The translations under genes and the position numbers were made by a program. The notes under the pieces were generated by a model that made no database searches, was not told the DNA's origin, and saw only the letters and a program-made list of their open reading frames with translations. A DNA stretch of 64,000 nt from Hofstenia miamia (taxonomy: Eukaryota; Xenacoelomorpha; Acoela; Hofsteniidae): contig CABFPE010000033.1 in NCBI GenBank assembly GCA_900660155.1, forward strand, positions 220,705 through 284,704. The letters run 5' to 3'. Of this stretch, positions 24,351 through 36,200 are shown piece by piece; within the stretch, counting starts at the first letter, position 1; each line of letters opens with the position of its first letter.

Positions 24351-24600
24351 TTATTTAAATGAAGTGTAATTTGTTCGCGTTTTAAAGAAATAAACAATGG
24401 CATTGTATATAATTAATTGCTTAGAAGAAAGGGTAGATGAAGAGATATAATTTTTAGTATATAAAATTTTTTTAAATAGATTTAATTCCCACTTTATTTG
24501 TACTCCAAGCTTTATGTTCGTGAACAAGTTGTTCGCATAATTTAAGTTTCTCACAATAAAACAATGAAAAACTGAATAATTGCAATCAGGGTAATTGTTG
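24351..24600 (-). mobile_element. LINE thumb fragment, second related copy
   Basis: The minus strand at 24554-24351 reads MRNLNYANNLFTNIKLGVQI then KWELNLFKKILYTKN, which parallels the thumb segment of the LINE at 23479-23766 (MSNLNYANILYTN). A separate truncated copy of the same family is inferred. Confidence 0.6.
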
Positions 24601-26122
24601 GGAGAACATTCATAGATTAGCTACTGAATTATCTTTTTGTTAAGAACTTTGAAAAAATTTATGTGAGGGGAGATTGTCGTGTAACATATCATTATTAATA
24701 TGCCTGAATTTCAACAATTGAATGTTATGAAGTAACTAGTTTTAGCAAGAAAGGAAAATGTTTTGAGCAAAAGTTAACAACCGCAGATGTCAAGAATCTT
24801 AGCAAGAAGTACTATTAAATACATTTTCAAGCAATTGATGGTAATTATATTATTATTGATGTATAGAATAAGTATAGTCTGAAAAGCGGTTAAAAATGAA
24901 GTAATGCTGATTGCATTTTTATGACTTGAATTAACCTGATGGCATGCATACATTTTTCTTGTAAACATAAAACAAAAAATACTACTAATGAAAGCATGTG
25001 TTTATGATACTAAATTAGAAAATTATGAAAAATCAAAAAATTGCTATGATTATGAAAATAAAAACAAACAAAAATGTTGCATAATTATATGGGAATGATT
25101 GCATTAGTTCAAACTTATTCATATACTTCATATTTCAAATACACAAAATATGCTCTCGTATTGAAATATATTATAATATTTTACTTGAATTACTAATGTT
25201 ATTAAAGATAAACTTTTTATGTCTGAATATAATATATTTCTTGTACATGATAATTCATTTTCAATACAATTTCCTTAAAATCTTTCTAACTATTTTGGTA
25301 TGCTATCTATAAAAGCATTTTCTTCTAATTTAAAAATGCATCAAACAAATTTCCAAGTTTGTGGAAGACCTTGCACTTCATTGATTCTTTCTTTTGAAAT
25401 ATTTAGGTCTCAAATAACCCTACTGTTGAAGCAGCACATGATGTTAAAAAGGTATTAAAAATATATAAGGGCACTGAAACCTAATAGTCCAAATACGTCA
25501 AATATTATAAGTTTCATAACTAAGAAAATCATTTTGACACACCCATTGTCTTCCAATGCTTTATAATTCAATTTTCTTGATGAAAAATATTTAGTCTAAT
25601 TTAATAAACGTTGCAGTCCCCATCTTAGTAAAACTATTTACTTTAGCACCTGTATTCGCAAGTTGTGGGGCAAGGTTTGTCTAAAATAGATACTCATGGG
25701 ACAAATGTGGAGAAAAAACTCACTTGAGTTGAGACACTTTTATAAATTGTAATTTTTTAAAAATCAAAGTTGCTCCTGGAAAACATTTGGATTTAGTTAG
25801 AAATGTAGTTGAATTTTGAAAAAATAATTTTTCATTTATAGCTCATGGTGACACTTGATTGTATTCAATTGTACTAATAAGATTTACTTGATTTGAATTG
25901 ATTGGTCGTCGACACGCTTGACAATTATAGTGAATCGAGAACGACTATTTTTGCTTATTTCATAAAATATTGGCTACATACGTTTTTTACTTTACTATCA
26001 TGTTCTGAATATTACCATCATATGTGAAGAATCACATTTTTGTTAAGATATCTTGTTTGGTCCATCATACTCACCTTGATTGAAGGTATGTCCTAATTTC
26101 AAAATGGAAATATTTAAGTGAT
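24601..26122. other. AT-rich intergenic DNA, nothing recognised
   Basis: No coding sequence, RNA gene or repeat boundary could be supported here. Confidence 0.6.
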
Positions 26123-26601
26123 AATGGGGGACTTTCACCCAAAATTAAAAACTGTCAGAATGCTACTATATTGCTGAATAATCAATAGAAAAGTCCCTAT
26201 AGTAGGCGACCAGGGCTTCAAAATTGAATATTTTCAAAATATTCAGCATTTAACTTAACATTTTGTTATGTCAGAGGACCTAATTGAAAATTTCCCATGC
26301 GTATTTAAGCAATATGGTATGGATAAAACCCACCAAATTTAATGACCTTAAAAACTCACTAAGTGTGAAAATATGATTAAAAAAACTTTTATAAAAAACC
26401 CTTTATGTTGCCCACAATTTCGTGGGAAAGTTCATTAAGTTCCTCTGACGTCACAGCAAAAATTAGAGTTTAATACTGAATATCTCAAAGATAAATAATA
26501 TTGAAACCCTGGTCGCCTACTATACGAAATTTTCTATTGATGATTCATTTTCTATGTAGTAGCATTTTAGCAGTTTTTAATTTTGGATGAAAGTCCCTTA
26601 T
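26123..26601. mobile_element. Fold-back MITE with long imperfect arms
   Basis: The left arm begins AATGGGGGACTTTCACCCAA. The right arm in reverse complement begins AATAAGGGACTTTCATCCAA. The similarity continues inward for about 200 bases on each side, including AATGCTACTA, TAGTAGGCGACCAGGG and GTCAGAGG(A)AC blocks. The transcript of either strand would form one long imperfect hairpin. A target duplication is not clear. It is non-coding. Confidence 0.75.
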
Positions 26602-29600
26602 TGTTCCGTCAGAAAGCTTTGAAATAATGGCAAACAGGTTCAAAATAATCAACGTCAAATCACATGATCAAATTTATCCAATCAATAACAAATTCCTGTC
26701 GTTTTGAATTTGATACTCACTGTTTTGTTTAGACACTTCAAATTCGTTCATACATTGTTGTATTTTTCGAATATATTAGAAACCTTCATATTCAATTTTG
26801 TCGAAATCACAACAATATGACTGTGATCGATTTGACCCTATAGTTTTTAATTGTTGCTTGATTTCTATTGGTACTAATACTAGATAACATTTGAAATTGA
26901 TTCTGTATTAGTAGTGGTATTCTAATGCTATAAAATTTGCCAATAAGCAATAGAATATCATAAATTATTTTTGGAGCAGAATATTTTTGGGTGGGGAAAT
27001 TTGCAGTAGATGAGAAGAATGGGTTAAAATAGAGCACGGCGAACACGTGAATATTGGCAGGGTTCAAAGTCTTTGGGAGGAGGGGTGGGGCAGTTTGCAA
27101 AATGTGCCCAATCCCATCTCCGCTTGCTGGGTATTTGAAAAACATACAAATTGTCATATACAACCCGATCTCAGAAATTCATCAAAAATGAAATATATTT
27201 AAGTTGAGGGGTAACAAGAATATAATAAAATCGTTTGTGCTCATTTTTAGGAAATTATCTCTGATTAATGTTTCATGAGTCTCGCTTAAAAATATTTTTA
27301 TGACTTACAAAAAAAGATCTTTTTAATATTAAATACAATTTCTACCATTTAATTTGATGTAAATAGTCCCTAAATTCACTAAAGTCTATGAAGGTGTTAA
27401 AAAATTATAGAATTGTTGTAGGCCTTTACTACGTTAATTCGTACCACAGTGAAAACCCACAACAACCCAAATTGTAGACATTTTTAATCATTTAAAACGG
27501 TTTGTTGTTTTCTACATGGGATACAAAAAACAATGGGTTAAATACAAAAATCACTGTCACATTGAAGATTAAATGCAATTTTTGTGTTGTTCTATGATCA
27601 AGCTTTCTTTCAAAATGTCATATATTTCTGTTTGGTTAAATTTAATTTTTGTTCTAAGTAAACATCTCTACACAACTTAATATCGAATATTGGCCAGCAC
27701 TTGGCATCAACAAAGCAACCAATCAATCGCCGCTGTAAAAAGCTTCAGAAGTGAAGAGCTTGATAATGAACTCCTAGCTGTACTTGAGGTGGTTAGTGTT
27801 GCGAATTTTCCACTGAACAGGCTAAAGCCATCAACTATCGTAACTTCAGTCAAATACATTTTGCATTGAAGAGTATGGGTTGCAGATGGAGCCCTACGAA
27901 AAGTAATTTATTGAAATTTTGTGAGACTAAATATTTTTTCCAAAATTTAAAGATGTAATTAAATGTTATTATATGTATCAAGCAATTAAATACCGAAATA
28001 ATTGTTCTTCAATACATAACATTCGTTTTGCAATGCAGTAGAGACTTTTGGCCATCCCTGTATATCTCCTTAAATTCAAAAAGATATTTTCCGTCACATA
28101 TTTCATGAACATTTGTTCATTATTGCAGTATGGAAAATGCAAAAATGGATCACATTGCCGTATTTTGATACTCAATGACATTAAATCTTTATTAAATGGA
28201 CATTTTATAGTTTCTGTTTTGATAATATTTTATTATTTGTTTGAAAAACCTTTGAAGAAAATTGGAATTATTATAAATCTCGACATTTAGTTTTGATCTA
28301 AAGATGGGCTTCAGGCTTAGCTGAATATTTATCATAAATGTTTCAACAAATATGCATATACGAAATATACTAAAAACGAAGAGTCTCAAGAACTCAGAGA
28401 GTCTTTTTTTAGAAAAACCATTTTGAAAATTTTTTAGCATTCAGAATTTCCTGCAGTTTTGTGAACACAAAGCTGCAATAAAACATGAACCTTTCCGGGG
28501 TGATTTTGTCTTGTTATTCAAACCGGGATAGCTTTAGATTGCCTTTTAAAATTGGCCTTTAAATGCTTCGCATAAGATAACTCTTAATCATTGTAGTTTT
28601 ATCACATTTATAAAGTACATTGAACTTGCTCTTAATTTTCCAAAGTGCAGCAAATTGACGGCTTGTCATTAGAAGTGTTACATTAATGGTGAGATTATGT
28701 CCATTACAAAAAGGTACACATAATGCAACATAATAGCTTGAGAAAGCAAACATTCATAATATTTTGAAACAAGGAATCTGTCAATTTTTTGCTTGATAAA
28801 AACTGGGTTGAAAACAATACATTTAGTGACATCCTTGTAATTGGGAATGGGATTTTTCATGGATTTCTGTAGTTCATCACAACGCATATGATGTTATCTT
28901 TAGTGTTTGTTGAAATATGTTGTAATGGTTTAGCAAAACCACGAAATTTCATTGCAACCATAAACCAGGTCCCAAAAGCCAAATAAAATACTACATGCAT
29001 AATTGGTTACTAAAAAATTCTGTCTATAATTTTAATTATTTATTGGTTTAAAGGGGGGGGGGGGATTGCTCTGCTTCTGCACCTGCCCTTTGCAATCATA
29101 GCTATTTTAATAGGGATTTATGCGTTCTGGTATATTTGCATTTATAGTATTTAACCAAAGTCTTCCTATTTAAAGTTAATTATTGCAATTCAAATTCAAT
29201 TATTTTGTGCAGATTTGAAATAATTGACAAACCAAATTGAAGCTTATTCAGTGTTAATGTAAAGATACAACATTAATGTGTACTTAAACGGAACTCGTAT
29301 GAAATGAGTTTATTTAAAAAAAATTCATGTTTTCTCATTCCATTAAAACATTTATTGATAAGCGCCATCTAGTGATAATATATGAATTTAATGATTATGA
29401 TTGGTTGCTAAAAATGATATGAGATAGCAGTAGTTAAGAATAAATAAACTCTTTGAAAATACTATGAACAATGGCAATAAAATTGAAATTTAAATGGCGC
29501 TGACAGCAAAAAAAGTTCAGAGCTAAACAATTCGTTTATTTGAAACTATTTATGATGTATTACCGTGGAAGTAAATTTTTATTGGAAGCATTTCGTATTT

Positions 29601-29895
29601 AAATCATAAAGTTTAATCAGAAATGTATATTTCCTTGAAATAAATTATTCTATGGAAACAAGCGCACAATTACAAGTATGTAAATTACAAATAACTATTC
29701 CGCAATGGTGTTGGTTGTAAACAATGCATATTGTGTCAACAATGCTATTAAACTCAAATGATCTAAATTTCAATAAAATACTAGAGTAAAATTGAAGCAA
29801 TGATTTACAACCTAAAGCTCTTTCATTCCTTAAAATATTTGATGAAAGCTTAATAGTGTACTAGTGCAAAAAGTTGGAAAAACTTCAGAATAACA
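26602..29895. other. AT-rich intergenic DNA with a 12-G run
   Basis: No gene recognised. A run of 12 G lies at 29053-29064. This stretch is the convergent spacer towards the 3' end of the NOVA gene, so its right part (above about 29.5 kb) may still be NOVA 3' UTR. Confidence 0.5.
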
Positions 29896-31191
29896 AAAAA
29901 AAACTGTTGACAACTAGTCATCCATAAACATGAAAATTGTGAAAATTTAACAAAGCTACAATGAAACTTATATTTATTATTTGTGTATATTAATAATTTG
30001 CTACGACTTCTGCAAAGCTAAGCGAAATTTAGTACAATTAGTTTTTGTTTAGAATTTGTTAAAATCCTACTGCAAAAACCTCAACATTTCATTTTAGTAC
30101 AACCATGTTCATCATAGCTTATTTTCGAGAACAATGATGCACTGTAATGTATAATTTCTGGAATGAAATCATCAGCGGGTGAATGGCTACAGAGCTAAAG
30201 TTGAAAAGACAATGAACTAGAAATCATGCTATTTATTAAAGGGTGATCTACACGAGATTTTCCATTGGGATTTACAATTAAAAACACAACTTGCTATAAA
30301 AATTGAATCAGGCGCGAACGCATGAAATTGGAGTTGAAACATTGCAATTATCAAAATCAACACTACAATTGGCCAATATAAAATGTACTCTGTCGTAGCA
30401 ACAATTATAAAATAGGCATGATTGCTATCGTGAGATGAATAACAAACATGAGGAGTTAATGTTGCACTGCCCACCTACACGAAGTCCACCCCACACTCAT
30501 GATGTCAATAGGAAAGGAATCACCAACCACTATAAACATTAGTTATGGTCACATACAATGATTGGTCAGGCAAGTGGCAAGCATGTCTGCCGGAAGACGA
30601 AAATATGCGGGTGATATGTAGGAAAACGTTGGAATGTTTTTCACCTAAAATCCTTACACTAATATCAATGAAATGAGAGCTTTAAAATGAGCAGACATGA
30701 TGTAGGTAGCATACTTACGACATAAGGCACATAGTTAAACAGTGAGTCCACTTTGACGTCTACTAGTCTCTGTCTGAAATAACTGACGTTGAAGCAAGAG
30801 TTTGGCTTTATGAACAGCGCTGGGGGAACCTGAAATTTGAATTCGCCTATTGGTTGTGCCTTCCACAAACTCACCTTTGCGAGACAGCTGAATCCTGGAG
30901 CCTGACATCGTTTGAATTTCTACCAATGTCTTCCCAGCTACTCCAATTATGCCGCCTATCAAATTCTCTGGTACCTCGTAATCTACTGTGATATTTCCCT
31001 GGTTAGTAGACGGCGGAGCAGAGTTCACTGGGATTGTTTCTGTAGGTTGTGATGCTACTGGTGGCTGCACAGGCGTTGCAGTAGGAATAGCATTTGTGGG
31101 CAAATTATTAGGAATAGGAGATGCCTGCAAAGTAGGTTGAACAGGTGGTGACTGCAATGTGGTAGGTAAGGCACTGTATTGCATCAGTTTC
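29896..31191. repeat. Duplicate of the NOVA 3' end, probable assembly artefact
   Basis: These 1,296 nt repeat 31193-32488 with a constant offset of 1,297 and no difference that I found. A single N at 31192 separates the two. The copy contains the KH3 coding segment (about 30735-31191, minus strand) and the 3' UTR, but it is cut off at the N in the middle of the linker. Two overlapping contigs that were placed end to end, not merged, explain this best. Confidence 0.85.
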
Positions 31192-31192
31192 N

Positions 31193-32031
31193 AAAAAAAA
31201 CTGTTGACAACTAGTCATCCATAAACATGAAAATTGTGAAAATTTAACAAAGCTACAATGAAACTTATATTTATTATTTGTGTATATTAATAATTTGCTA
31301 CGACTTCTGCAAAGCTAAGCGAAATTTAGTACAATTAGTTTTTGTTTAGAATTTGTTAAAATCCTACTGCAAAAACCTCAACATTTCATTTTAGTACAAC
31401 CATGTTCATCATAGCTTATTTTCGAGAACAATGATGCACTGTAATGTATAATTTCTGGAATGAAATCATCAGCGGGTGAATGGCTACAGAGCTAAAGTTG
31501 AAAAGACAATGAACTAGAAATCATGCTATTTATTAAAGGGTGATCTACACGAGATTTTCCATTGGGATTTACAATTAAAAACACAACTTGCTATAAAAAT
31601 TGAATCAGGCGCGAACGCATGAAATTGGAGTTGAAACATTGCAATTATCAAAATCAACACTACAATTGGCCAATATAAAATGTACTCTGTCGTAGCAACA
31701 ATTATAAAATAGGCATGATTGCTATCGTGAGATGAATAACAAACATGAGGAGTTAATGTTGCACTGCCCACCTACACGAAGTCCACCCCACACTCATGAT
31801 GTCAATAGGAAAGGAATCACCAACCACTATAAACATTAGTTATGGTCACATACAATGATTGGTCAGGCAAGTGGCAAGCATGTCTGCCGGAAGACGAAAA
31901 TATGCGGGTGATATGTAGGAAAACGTTGGAATGTTTTTCACCTAAAATCCTTACACTAATATCAATGAAATGAGAGCTTTAAAATGAGCAGACATGATGT
32001 AGGTAGCATACTTACGACATAAGGCACATAG
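31193..32031 (-). other. NOVA 3' UTR
   Basis: Sequence downstream of the NOVA stop codon (32034-32032 on the minus strand). Poly(A)-signal-like strings on the minus strand occur at about 31523-31530 and 31268. A consensus donor (GTC|GTAAGTATG) lies about 20 nt after the stop, near 32013, so a 3' UTR intron or an alternative C-terminus is possible. Confidence 0.5.
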
Positions 32032-33261
32032 TTAAACAGTGAGTCCACTTTGACGTCTACTAGTCTCTGTCTGAAATAACTGACGTTGAAGCAAGAGTTT
32101 GGCTTTATGAACAGCGCTGGGGGAACCTGAAATTTGAATTCGCCTATTGGTTGTGCCTTCCACAAACTCACCTTTGCGAGACAGCTGAATCCTGGAGCCT
32201 GACATCGTTTGAATTTCTACCAATGTCTTCCCAGCTACTCCAATTATGCCGCCTATCAAATTCTCTGGTACCTCGTAATCTACTGTGATATTTCCCTGGT
32301 TAGTAGACGGCGGAGCAGAGTTCACTGGGATTGTTTCTGTAGGTTGTGATGCTACTGGTGGCTGCACAGGCGTTGCAGTAGGAATAGCATTTGTGGGCAA
32401 ATTATTAGGAATAGGAGATGCCTGCAAAGTAGGTTGAACAGGTGGTGACTGCAATGTGGTAGGTAAGGCACTGTATTGCATCAGTTTCATCTGCTGCTGA
32501 AGTTGGGCATAGAGTCGGTCCGTGGCAGCCTTGTCAATAGCCGTTTGAGTTGCAGTGATATTTGATGGGTAAAACTGCAATGCTGTGGGTTGGATCATTG
32601 CAGAAGACACTGGGGCAGCAGCATATTGGGGCAGGGCTTGAGTGAGCACCGGTCCTTCTTTTTGAAGTGCGGAAACTGCGGGCTTCATTTGAGATTGAAT
32701 TTGCGCAACGCTAGCAGCGGGAGCAGCAGCCGTTGCTGTATTTCGTGAATTCAGCTGATTTAGCTGTGCCGAGTAAAGTCCGAGTTGGGTTTGCAGGTCT
32801 AAAGCCGTTTGGGGTGCAACAGCAAACTGGGAAGCAGCCAGCTGAGCATACATGTTATTGGTAGCTACTGCTGCATTTGCTGGTGAAGCATACGGCAGCA
32901 AACCCACAGTTGGTGAAGCAAGAGCATTATATGCTAATTTTTGTTGCATTGCTAAAATATCATAAATCGATTCCGTCCCTAAGCCTAAACCCGTAGCTGA
33001 CAAGCCATTCATATTATAAACTAAATTCGGACAAGAACCGCTAGATGGATCAAGCTTAATTTTATCGATAATTCTATCCAATGCAGCCTCAATGGACGGA
33101 GGCTCTCCGGAAACAGTCATATATCGTTCTTGAATTGGAGTGATGTCGGGCTTCTGCGATAGAATCACTTTGCTATCCGTGTCGGCCATTAACTGCTTTA
33201 CTGTAGCACCATTCTTTCCAATAATTAAGCCAGCAGTTGAGTTTGGAACCAAGACTTTGCA
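32032..33261 (-). CDS. NOVA (pasilla) homologue: NOVA/pasilla-type terminal exon: KH2, linker, KH3
   Basis: One 1,230-nt exon gives 409 residues and a TAA stop. NOVA proteins are nuclear RNA-binding regulators of alternative splicing that read YCAY clusters through KH domains. It opens after aattttag with CKVLVPNSTAGLIIGKNGAT (KH2, GKNG loop), continuing KPDITPIQERYMTVSGEP, almost as in vertebrate NOVA. A linker of about 210 residues, rich in Ala, Gln, Pro and Thr, follows. KH3 starts near residue 320 with DYEVPENLIGGIIGVAGKTL and continues IQLSRKGEFVEGTTNRRIQI. The protein ends ETSRRQSGLTV. The KH3 loop is GVAG where the family has GKGG. The start phase (0) matches the exon at 41715. The right part is duplicated at 29896-31191, probably falsely. 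Confidence 0.92.
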   Translation of the reverse strand, partial: CKVLVPNSTAGLIIGKNGATVKQLMADTDSKVILSQKPDITPIQERYMTVSGEPPSIEAALDRIIDKIKLDPSSGSCPNLVYNMNGLSATGLGLGTESIYDILAMQQKLAYNALASPTVGLLPYASPANAAVATNNMYAQLAASQFAVAPQTALDLQTQLGLYSAQLNQLNSRNTATAAAPAASVAQIQSQMKPAVSALQKEGPVLTQALPQYAAAPVSSAMIQPTALQFYPSNITATQTAIDKAATDRLYAQLQQQMKLMQYSALPTTLQSPPVQPTLQASPIPNNLPTNAIPTATPVQPPVASQPTETIPVNSAPPSTNQGNITVDYEVPENLIGGIIGVAGKTLVEIQTMSGSRIQLSRKGEFVEGTTNRRIQISGSPSAVHKAKLLLQRQLFQTETSRRQSGLTV

Positions 33262-36200
33262 CTAAAATTAAAAAGTGATAATGAAAGCAAATGTGAAGGA
33301 AATTACATGTAAAAAATCACCGACACCATATGAATCATTAAAAAGCCATCCCAGCGTTAAAAATAGCAAATATTTAACAATAAAAATAGTAGCAATAGAC
33401 ATAATGAAAAGCTTGGAGTTATCCCAAATACATCAGCAACAAATTTAATTAAAATAGTAATGATTCATTCTCGAGTTAAGATGGGTGTCAAAAGCCCCAA
33501 AAAATAACGTGCAGAAATTTCTACTGACGATATTTATTCTCTGTCACTTAGACAGGATACAGGTAAAGATCTATAGCACTGTAAAACACTGTGCATTTGA
33601 CAGGGAAATATAATTTTGTCATCGGTGATATACCAATGCCGATGTTGGGATGAGAATTTAATGACATTGTTAGTTGCTAGTGAATCACATAGATGATTGT
33701 ATTCGGGCATGAGGTGCACTGATCGTCTGACATGCTAAAAATCTCAGAGCGCAAATCATATCAGCGACTCAATAATTATCTCGTTTGCCCGCGGGACGCG
33801 TAATCCAAAATATCACACAATTAAAAGCATGCCTTATAAATTTCCCCCTGCCGCACATAATTACATTAATTTGCTTCCAAAGCCATCACAGGTTTCCCAA
33901 TGGACAGCATGGGTAATGGGATGTGTAAAGCAATATCGAAATTTAACGTTCAGAGAAAATTCTATGTTAACTAAAGAAAAGTGGTACTTGAAGTTCAATT
34001 CCCGCTGCGCAAAAACAAGGCGCTTACTGGGACACGCGGCGGGAATCACACTTAATGATTTCTGCACACAACCACTTGATTTAATGTCAATTTTGAATAA
34101 GATTAATTGTTGCGCAAACTTTAAAAGTTTTCCTGCACATCGATTTTCGAGCAAGAGATTAATTTATTTTCCTAGTGCCTACCCATATGAAAGCAATCGG
34201 TAATCGATAGAAATGTACTTTCCCAATAATTCATTTGTTTAAGAAGTGTGAGGTTAAAAAGCAGAAATAAAAATCAGAACAGATGAGGTTGTAGAGTCTT
34301 TTTTACTTTAGGAAATGCATATTTAACGCAAAGAAAGAGTTGTGTAAATATTTCATTCGAGAATTCATTAATAATTAACCATGGATGCCTTGAAAATATT
34401 TTCCATTGGACAAAAGATTTTAATATTGGATGCGACATTCTCCTAAGACAAGCACCTTTACGGATAAAACTACCAAATATTCGTCTGACAGCATGTACTG
34501 CCAATTTCAAAACCAATTTTAGCCAAAAAAAACTAGTTTAATAGTTGTTTATATAAATGATTACATATTTAAGATCGACATCAGGAAGTGTGAAATGCAT
34601 ACAGCAGGTGAGATGCGTGAAAAGAACAAAAACAAGCAATTTCCCAGAAATAATACAGCGAACATGTCAGAAATTTGATTTCGCTTTTATCACCAGAAAT
34701 GCAAGGAAAATACAAAGAGCAGATGAAGTGTAAAAACATTTTAAAAACAGTGAGTAGTAGATTTGCTAGTGTGACTCGACACACTCCTTGTCTTCTTTGT
34801 AAATATATTTCTGAAATGAATCACTTAATTGCATGCATTTGCAATTATGAATTGAAGAGCAGTTTATGCTTACATCAGCTTAAGAAGGAAATGCCATTAT
34901 TTGTACATCTACTGTAGTTGCGCTAATCAATAACACTTTTTACAAAGGCGATCGACACATTCCCATTGTATTCACGTAAATAAATTCTGAAAATACAATA
35001 AAAAATGGATTATGCGCGTTTTAAATTGAAAAGCAGAAGAAATGGACACTACTTATGCGGTTGCATAATATTGTTTAGGTTCCATATATTATAATTGGCC
35101 GATCATTATATTACAAAGAAAATACACCTATATTAACATAAATTTAAAGTTTTGATGTAATCAAACATTATTTTTGAACAAAATATTCAAAATCCTTTAG
35201 CCTTAAACAGCCTGGCATCCGTTGAAAAAGACAAAACCGGTTTTCCACATTTACAACTAATATTCTCCAAGTCTATTTCTAAATTTGAAAATCTTGGGAC
35301 ATGTGTAGGTCTATTGGGGAACATACATTAATGCAAAGTTGAAAAATTCTATTAAAGCTTTTTGCTGTGGCAGAGATTGTTGAATAGATTAACAAATTTT
35401 CTTAGAAATTTTGGAATTTTTGAAAAAGATTTAAATTCTCGCCATACCTAATGTTCATGTATTCATAAGGGTTTGAGCGTATGGAAGCAAGAAAAAACTT
35501 TGACTGTTTCTTGAAATGTGCAAAGATCTCTCAAACCCATTGAAGCTTGCCGTGCGCAAACCCAAAACCAGAGGTCGCAAAATTTTTGGTAGATCAATAT
35601 AATATCAGGTCAATTGAAATTCATGATTCTTAATTAATCAATTCAGGTCGAGGCCGAAGTCGATTAAGAGAGAAATAAAACAGAATAGCGTGGTGATTTC
35701 AGATTGAGCATTGCGTTAACATTTTTTGCGCTATAACTGTTAAAAAAACTTTTTCTATGATCATGAAATCACCATGCTGTTTAGGGTTGACATTATACCG
35801 GAGAAATTAAAGGGATTTATCTTAAATTTGACAAAATCTGAAATCCCTAACTAACAAAAGCTACAGTCAATGAAAAACTTGGCAATCCAAATTTTAAGAC
35901 AATCACAAATAATTGAAATAGAACAGCCCGTGCTTATTAGGAATCCTTGGAATATTTTTGCCTACTTGGCATGGGAAAAGGTTTGCAGATAGCAATTATA
36001 AGCATTAGGAGTGATCTCTCTGCAATTTATTTCCAGTGAAATTTACGACTATAAATTAGTCGTATTGTCTCAAATTTAAAAGACATTTCTTTCGTAAACA
36101 TTTCCAAACTTCTCAATTATAATAACATAACTTTAACATTATTGAAATTTTATCAATGCAAAATTGACATTTTACCATCCAACCACACTTTTCGAAAATA

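Noticed and set aside
26807-27163. 118-codon minus-strand ORF
   Set aside because: Composition follows AT-rich non-coding DNA, with no domain and no splice or start context.
30229-30474. Minus-strand ORF of 81 codons, also at 31526-31771
   Set aside because: It lies in the NOVA 3' UTR, has no recognisable domain, and appears twice only because of the duplicated contig.
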